Of a DNA stretch of 64,000 nucleotides, positions 59,753 to 64,000 are shown piece by piece. The position numbers were made by a program, and so were the translations under genes. The number at the start of each line of letters is the position of its first letter. The first letter of the stretch is position 1. The notes under the pieces are model-generated. The model was given only the letters and a program-made list of their open reading frames with translations, was not told where the DNA came from and did not search any database. This DNA comes from Flavobacterium sp. DG2-3 (lineage in GTDB: Bacteria > Bacteroidota > Bacteroidia > Flavobacteriales > Flavobacteriaceae), in NCBI RefSeq assembly GCF_030730925.1, contig NZ_JAVAMB010000001.1, positions 558,001 through 622,000 of the forward strand, in the 5' to 3' direction.

Positions 59753-59768
59753 TCCCGAAGCTTCGGGA
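59753..59768. repeat. TCCCGAAGCTTCGGGA palindrome upstream of the second ketosynthase
   Basis: A perfect 16-nt palindrome 15 nt upstream of the KS ATG. It is followed (59813-59990) by direct repeats of the form CGCAGATTTTACAGATT and CACGAATT-like units in a 258-nt gap with no ORF. Confidence 0.85.
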
Positions 59769-59995
59769 CAAAACCTTTTCGGTATTTATTTTTATGTTGT
59801 GTATATTTAATCTCTCGCAGATTTTACAGATTAAGTGGATTTGTTTTTATCTAAAAATGTTTCACGCAGATTTTACAGATTTAAGCAGATTCGCAAAGAT
59901 TTTTATAATTTGAATTTGTGAAAATTCGTGAAATTTGCGGTTAACTTTTGCATTTAGAATTCGCGTCAATTAGTGAAATTAGTGGCTAAAAAACT

Positions 59996-60445
59996 TTATT
60001 TCAACAACCCAACTTTCCTTTTCCATTCCTCATAAAAAGGAGGATTCGTCAGCATTAAATTTCCTTCGTTATCTAAAAAAACCTGAACAGTTTCTCCTGT
60101 ACACGCCACTTCTCCTTTATCATCAATAATTTTAAAACGGTAAATCATTTTGGCTGCAGGCGTGTCTACAACTGTTGTTTCAATCGTAACCACATCACCA
60201 TAACGAAGAGACAATTTATGTTCGCAAGTCGATTTTACAATTGGCGTTGTATAACCCGTTTTGGCAATATCCAAATAAGTCAATCCATGCTCACGTCCAA
60301 ATGCTTCTCGTCCATCTTCGAAATAGGTGATATAATTGCCGTGCCACACGATTCCAAGCGGATCGGTTTCGTTAAAACGAATCCTGATTTCGTGCGTAAC
60401 GGTTAGATCTGTAGCTTCTTTAAACTGCTCTTTTCTTTTTGTCAT
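59996..60445 (-). CDS. Acyl-CoA/ACP thioesterase (YbgC/4HBT-like hotdog)
   Basis: The 149-aa protein has RIRFNETDPLGIVWHGNYITYFEDGREAFGREHG with the catalytic Asp28 of the 4-hydroxybenzoyl-CoA thioesterase family, then MTNPPF-type and EEWKRK C-terminal features. It could release the finished aryl polyene acid or hydrolyse a CoA intermediate. It overlaps the ABC permease gene by 26 nt, coupling the two. Confidence 0.88.
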   Translation of the reverse strand: MTKRKEQFKEATDLTVTHEIRIRFNETDPLGIVWHGNYITYFEDGREAFGREHGLTYLDIAKTGYTTPIVKSTCEHKLSLRYGDVVTIETTVVDTPAAKMIYRFKIIDDKGEVACTGETVQVFLDNEGNLMLTNPPFYEEWKRKVGLLK

Positions 60446-61703
60446 AAAATAATGCGATGGAAGTTGTAATAATGAAAAACAAAAATAACAAAGTTATTCT
60501 CGGAATGATTTCGACGAAAGAAACGTTTCGAAGCAATACATCGTAAAAAGCTTCTAAGCCCCAATTCATTGGAGAAGATTTTGCAATATACTGCATGATT
60601 GTTGGCATGGCAAAAACGGGAACCCAAACGCCTCCAATTGCCGCCAAAATAATCACACTTGTGGCACCAAAAGGAGCAGATTGTTCTTGCGTGCTGGCAA
60701 CGGTTCCTAATAAAATTCCGAAGCCGATTGCTGCAAAACCTGAAAATAATGCAACAACGCTTGTCAAAAAGAAATGGCCTTCGATATTTAAAGAAGGCAA
60801 TCCGATTGATGGAAATAAAAATACGGCAACGGCAACCATCATATAAAACTGAATCATACAAATGATCGAGTAGGTAATGGTTTTGCCGATTATCACAATT
60901 AAATTGGAAACGGGATTGGTCCTTAAACGAACAAAAGTTCCCTGTGTTTTTTCTTTTACAATATTAATAGATAACGGAATGACAATAAAAAAGATGGCAA
61001 AAAGTGTCCAAGCCGGAACATTATGCTGAACGGAATTCGGACGAACTTCTTTGTTGTTGATTCGCGGAATTATTTCTTTGAAAGTAATGAAGTTTTTTTG
61101 CTCAAAATCGATCGTTTCTTCTCCTAATTGTTTTTGAAAAGTCGAATAAATCGATTTGGTTTCAATCTGCGAAATCATTTTGTCGATCGAACTCATTACG
61201 GCATTTTTAAAACTCATTTGGACCGCTGGATCAAAATATAGTTTTACTTCTTTTTCTTTAATGACACGCTGAGGTTCTACAGTTGCAGTGCTGTCAGTCA
61301 AACCTAAATTGCTGACAATTTTTTCTACATTCTGCTCGACTTTAGTCTGTAAATCAGAACTTAGATTTTCTGGAATTACGATTGCCAGTTGAAATTTTCC
61401 TTTGTACACATTTTCTTTGGCAACTTCTTCGGTAATTGGTTGATTGTCAATTTGTGTTACAACGGTAAAATAGCTGCTTTTTTCTAAATTTTCGAAAACC
61501 GTTTTCGAAACAGAGCCTTTGTCTTTGTCGACCAAAAGAATCTGAATTTTAGAATCGGTTACGGCTTTAAAAGTGCTGTCCTGAATTAAGGTTACGGCAA
61601 TTACCAAAACCAACGGCATGATAAATAAAATAATCAATCCGCCTAAATCTCTTTTTAGCAAAAGGAATTCTTTTACTACCGACATCCAAATTTTATATGC
61701 CAT
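60420..61703 (-). CDS. ABC-2 type transporter permease of the pigment cluster
   Basis: The 427-aa ABC-2 permease has one N-terminal helix (LIILFIMPLVLVIAVTLIQ), a large extracytoplasmic domain (about residues 45-230, containing KVEQNVEKIVSNLGLTDSTATVEPQRVIKEKEV) and five C-terminal helices (FIVIPLSINIVKEKTQGTF, ITYSIICMIQFYMMVAVAVFLFP, FGILLGTVASTQEQSAPFG, MQYIAKSSPMNWGLEAFY). It pairs with the downstream ATPase to export the pigment or its precursor. It overlaps the ATPase gene by 11 nt and the thioesterase by 26 nt. Confidence 0.9.
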   Translation of the reverse strand: MAYKIWMSVVKEFLLLKRDLGGLIILFIMPLVLVIAVTLIQDSTFKAVTDSKIQILLVDKDKGSVSKTVFENLEKSSYFTVVTQIDNQPITEEVAKENVYKGKFQLAIVIPENLSSDLQTKVEQNVEKIVSNLGLTDSTATVEPQRVIKEKEVKLYFDPAVQMSFKNAVMSSIDKMISQIETKSIYSTFQKQLGEETIDFEQKNFITFKEIIPRINNKEVRPNSVQHNVPAWTLFAIFFIVIPLSINIVKEKTQGTFVRLRTNPVSNLIVIIGKTITYSIICMIQFYMMVAVAVFLFPSIGLPSLNIEGHFFLTSVVALFSGFAAIGFGILLGTVASTQEQSAPFGATSVIILAAIGGVWVPVFAMPTIMQYIAKSSPMNWGLEAFYDVLLRNVSFVEIIPRITLLFLFFIITTSIALFYDKKKRAV

Positions 61704-62448
61704 CTCTCAACGCTTTACCAGTTAATGAAATAAAAACATCTTCGAGATTTCGGGCATCTGTTGTAGATTCAATTAATGCCGACGGAGTTGCTTGCGCGTA
61801 AATTTGTCCTTGATCTAAAATCGCAATATCAGAACAAAAATCTTCGGCTTCAGCCAAATGATGTGAGGTATAAATAATAGTCGTTCCGTTTTGGTTTAAA
61901 ACTTTTAGATAATCAATAATGGCAGTTTTAGAATGCACATCGACACCAACTGTCGGTTCATCCAAAAACAAAACCTTTGGATTATGGAGAATTCCTGCGA
62001 TCAGATTTACACGGCGTTTCATTCCGCCAGAGAAAGTCTGAACTTGTTTGTCGGCAAATTTCAATAAACCTAAAAGATCCAAGGCTTCGATCACTTTATC
62101 TTTTAAATCCGAACCTTTCAAACCGTACATGCTTCCAAAATAAAGCAGATTTTCTCTAGCTGTTAAAGTCGGATATAAAGCATATTCTTGTGGTACAACG
62201 CCTATAATTTTTTTAATTTTTGAAGCATGATGCTGATAGTCTAAACCATCAATAGTAAAATGTCCTGAAGTTGGCTTTACCAATCCGCAGAGCATCGAAA
62301 TTAAAGTGGTTTTTCCAGCGCCGTTTGGTCCTAATAAACCAAAAATCTGGCCTTCATTTATGTTTAGATAAACGTTGTTCAAAGAATACATTTCTGCATT
62401 TTTGTACTGTTTCGAAAGGGATTCTATTTTTATAATGGGAATATTCAT
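61693..62448 (-). CDS. ABC transporter ATPase of the pigment cluster
   Basis: The 251-aa ATPase has Walker A GPNGAGKTT (residues 40-48), a Q-loop QEYALYPTLT, the FSGGMKRR signature, Walker B VLFLDEPTVGVD, and SSHHLAEAE with the switch histidine. It has the C-terminal extension (LIESTTDARNLEDVFISLTGK) typical of drug/lipid ABC-2 exporters. Its gene starts 7 nt after the darG-type gene, with no obvious promoter in between, so it may be cotranscribed with the toxin-antitoxin pair. Confidence 0.93.
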   Translation of the reverse strand: MNIPIIKIESLSKQYKNAEMYSLNNVYLNINEGQIFGLLGPNGAGKTTLISMLCGLVKPTSGHFTIDGLDYQHHASKIKKIIGVVPQEYALYPTLTARENLLYFGSMYGLKGSDLKDKVIEALDLLGLLKFADKQVQTFSGGMKRRVNLIAGILHNPKVLFLDEPTVGVDVHSKTAIIDYLKVLNQNGTTIIYTSHHLAEAEDFCSDIAILDQGQIYAQATPSALIESTTDARNLEDVFISLTGKALRDGI

Positions 62449-62455
62449 TTATTAC

Positions 62456-63490
62456 TTAAGCAAGATGTTTTTCAATATTTTGCATGGCTATAGTAATAAA
62501 TTTAGGGTTCGTAAACAGCGTTTTTTTTCTGTCACTCCATCTTTCTAAATTATGTTTAATTTCATCTATCGATTTTGTGTTTTTGTCCACCATAATAAAA
62601 TCGATTGTAGATAATAATTCTAAGCCAAAATCAGCATAAAATCCAGATAAAAAAGTTTTTGTTTTTTTTACTATAGTGTAATATTTGCTGTTTTCACTTT
62701 TTTCAAGATATTCATTTACGTCTTTTTCTGCATCTAGCATTATCCCTAATTCATCAAACGGTTTTTTATCTTTTGAACTATAGCCAGAAATATAACTACC
62801 ATTAAGATAATATAACACATGTTTTACTTTTCCTGAATAAGGACCATAAAAATTTGGCAGAAATTCTAATTGAAATTCTTCTTTTGCTCCAAATCGTTGC
62901 AAAAAATACGCAATTTTTTCAGCGGTAAATTCTGATACAAATTCACCATTTTTTACTAGATCAAATAAAACAGACAAAAGCATGGCTCTTGCAGGGGTTA
63001 GTTTTACTCTTTCTTTTTTTAATACTTCAGAAATCGTAGAATTGGGTTGATAGATAAAAATTTCTGAATCAATATCTTTTAAATATTTTTCAATTAATGC
63101 TTTGACTTTATTCCAATCTAGTCCGCCATTACCTGCACCTAGCGGAGGAATAGCAATTGATTTAATTTTTTTTTCTTTAATAATTTTGACAAGATTTTTC
63201 AAGCCAGATTCAATATATTCATACTCAGAAGGTTTTCTCCAATCTGTTTTAGTGGGAAAATTTATGATTATTTTTTTTCCTCCTAATAATGAAGTTTCTT
63301 CTGTTACAAACATTTCACCTACTTGTACCTCTTTTAATTTACAAGCATTTCTATATAATTTGTAATTGTTAGGATATTGATTTTTAAACTGCAACGCAAT
63401 TCCTTTACCCATGACACCTACAGTATTAACAGTATTTACTAAAGCTTCCGCTTTGCTTTCTAATAAATTATCATTTTTGTATTGTATCAT
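62456..63490 (-). CDS. darG: DarG-type antitoxin (macrodomain DNA ADP-ribosylglycohydrolase)
   Basis: The 344-aa protein has an N-terminal macrodomain (residues 1 to about 155) with NTVNTVGVMGKGIALQFKNQYP, FPTKTDWRKPSEYEYIESGLKNLV and IAIPPLGAGNGGLDWNKVKAL. This matches DarG, which removes ADP-ribose from thymidine in DNA. The C-terminal half (about 155-344, MLLSVLFDLVKNGEFVSEFTAEKIAYFLQRFGAKEEF...) is the DarG-specific domain that sequesters DarT. It lies 3 nt downstream of darT, codirectional, and immediately upstream of the pigment ABC exporter. Confidence 0.9.
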   Translation of the reverse strand: MIQYKNDNLLESKAEALVNTVNTVGVMGKGIALQFKNQYPNNYKLYRNACKLKEVQVGEMFVTEETSLLGGKKIIINFPTKTDWRKPSEYEYIESGLKNLVKIIKEKKIKSIAIPPLGAGNGGLDWNKVKALIEKYLKDIDSEIFIYQPNSTISEVLKKERVKLTPARAMLLSVLFDLVKNGEFVSEFTAEKIAYFLQRFGAKEEFQLEFLPNFYGPYSGKVKHVLYYLNGSYISGYSSKDKKPFDELGIMLDAEKDVNEYLEKSENSKYYTIVKKTKTFLSGFYADFGLELLSTIDFIMVDKNTKSIDEIKHNLERWSDRKKTLFTNPKFITIAMQNIEKHLA

Positions 63491-63493
63491 TTT

Positions 63494-64000
63494 TTAGAAA
63501 TAATAATGTTTACGTACTTGAATACTTCTTTCTTCTATGCCTAAAGGGAGTAATTTATTCTTAGCATTTTCACTATAAACTACAAATCCTAAAATTGCTT
63601 CAACCGGAACATCAGGCTCAACTAAAAATTCAGCTTGTTTTCTTCTTTTTTTATCCAGATCATTTAGATCTTTAAAAATAGGGTCTTTAACTATTTTCAA
63701 ATCCACTAACGTTTCAATGTCTTGAATGAATTGAGAATCATATTGAGAAGTTATTGATTCAATTGCATGGCCATCTGTAAAAATATAATCTAAATCATGA
63801 TCTATAATTTTTTGGGCAGAAGAAACACAATATATAATATTTTCAGGATCAATTTTACTAACATTATAACCTTTTTGAATTACATAAAGCATTGGAGTAA
63901 AAATGCAAAAGTAAAAAGGAATATAAGTCCCTAATTTTTTACCATTATTTAATAAAAACTCATTACGGGTATGTATTAGACTGTCATCGCCAATTGAAAT
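63494..64000 (-). CDS. darT: DarT-type DNA ADP-ribosyltransferase toxin (partial, N-terminus off the right edge)
   Basis: The frame is open to the window edge and gives 168 residues of DarT (DUF4433). The visible part has IGDDSLIHTRNEF, GTYIPFYFCIFTPMLYVIQKGY, VSSAQKIIDHDLDYIFTDGHAIESI, and KKRRKQAEFLVEPDVPVEAILGFVV, which carries the catalytic glutamate (RRxQAEFLV). An ATG at 63892 lies within the conserved PMLY segment, so it is internal and not the true start. DarT uses NAD+ to ADP-ribosylate thymidine in single-stranded DNA, blocking replication. Paired with darG it forms a DarTG defence/addiction module. Confidence 0.9.
   Translation of the reverse strand: MSIGDDSLIHTRNEFLLNNGKKLGTYIPFYFCIFTPMLYVIQKGYNVSKIDPENIIYCVSSAQKIIDHDLDYIFTDGHAIESITSQYDSQFIQDIETLVDLKIVKDPIFKDLNDLDKKRRKQAEFLVEPDVPVEAILGFVVYSENAKNKLLPLGIEERSIQVRKHYYF

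Noticed and set aside
63494..63892. A short DarT-like gene starting at an ATG at 63892
   Set aside because: The open frame continues upstream to the window edge with conserved DarT sequence (IPFYF...TPMLY), so that ATG is internal.

Overview
The window is a chromosomal segment of a flavobacterium, most likely the genus Flavobacterium. The evidence is strong A+T richness, Bacteroidetes -7 promoter elements (TAnnTTTG) ahead of many genes, the gliding and type IX secretion lipoprotein SprE, Bacteroidetes-restricted families (DUF5687, DUF6341, DUF6427, DUF4292, DUF4254), an ATP synthase operon lacking the beta and epsilon genes, and a large ketosynthase-rich cluster of the flexirubin (aryl polyene-dialkylresorcinol) type. 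No rRNA, tRNA, CRISPR array or transposase was seen.

Layout. 1-6.8 kb is the end of a surface-polysaccharide locus: a truncated Wzx-type flippase, three GT4 glycosyltransferases, a UDP-glucuronate decarboxylase and the UDP-GlcNAc 2-epimerase WecB. 7.0-9.5 kb is accessory: an ORF6N regulator-like gene with unusual palindromes, and a higBA toxin-antitoxin pair whose antitoxin stop overlaps the start of a CapK-type adenylate-forming enzyme. 9.6-21.4 kb is mostly housekeeping (purD, upp, a GT9 glycosyltransferase, a ferredoxin-NADP reductase-like flavoprotein, a DUF5687 ABC exporter) and ends with sprE. 21.4-27.7 kb holds a bactofilin, atpZ and atpBEFHAG. 27.7-28.4 kb has no gene but carries a long hairpin and a threefold tandem array of about 90-bp units. 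28.4-39.3 kb holds a flippase-dut-nucleotidyltransferase-TPR-DUF4292-EnvC series, then rbfA, a LolC/E-like permease and a MATE transporter. dusB closes this part on the minus strand.

40.6-62.4 kb is one long minus-strand cluster that I read as the flexirubin-type pigment locus. It contains two complete ketosynthases, a Cys-less chain-length-factor-like partner, a short ketosynthase-N-like protein, an ACP, a FabZ-like dehydratase, a hotdog thioesterase and a CoA-ligase-like enzyme. It also contains a phytoene-desaturase-like oxidoreductase, a GT2-DUF2062 glycosyltransferase, a LolA carrier with a partner lipoprotein, a very large MMPL-acyltransferase fusion, two outer-membrane barrels, a polysaccharide deacetylase, an Ntn-hydrolase lipoprotein and an ABC-2 exporter. 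Together these suggest synthesis of an aryl polyene chain, its attachment to a lipid and export to the outer membrane. The diagnostic darA/darB and ammonia-lyase genes are not in the window and would be expected beyond the right edge.

Immediately upstream of the pigment ABC exporter, 7 nt away and on the same strand, is a DarTG-type DNA ADP-ribosylation toxin-antitoxin module; its darT gene runs off the right edge. Many intergenic gaps, above all inside the pigment cluster, are filled with long and sometimes nested perfect inverted repeats. One of these, a 29-nt palindrome, occurs three times in the window.
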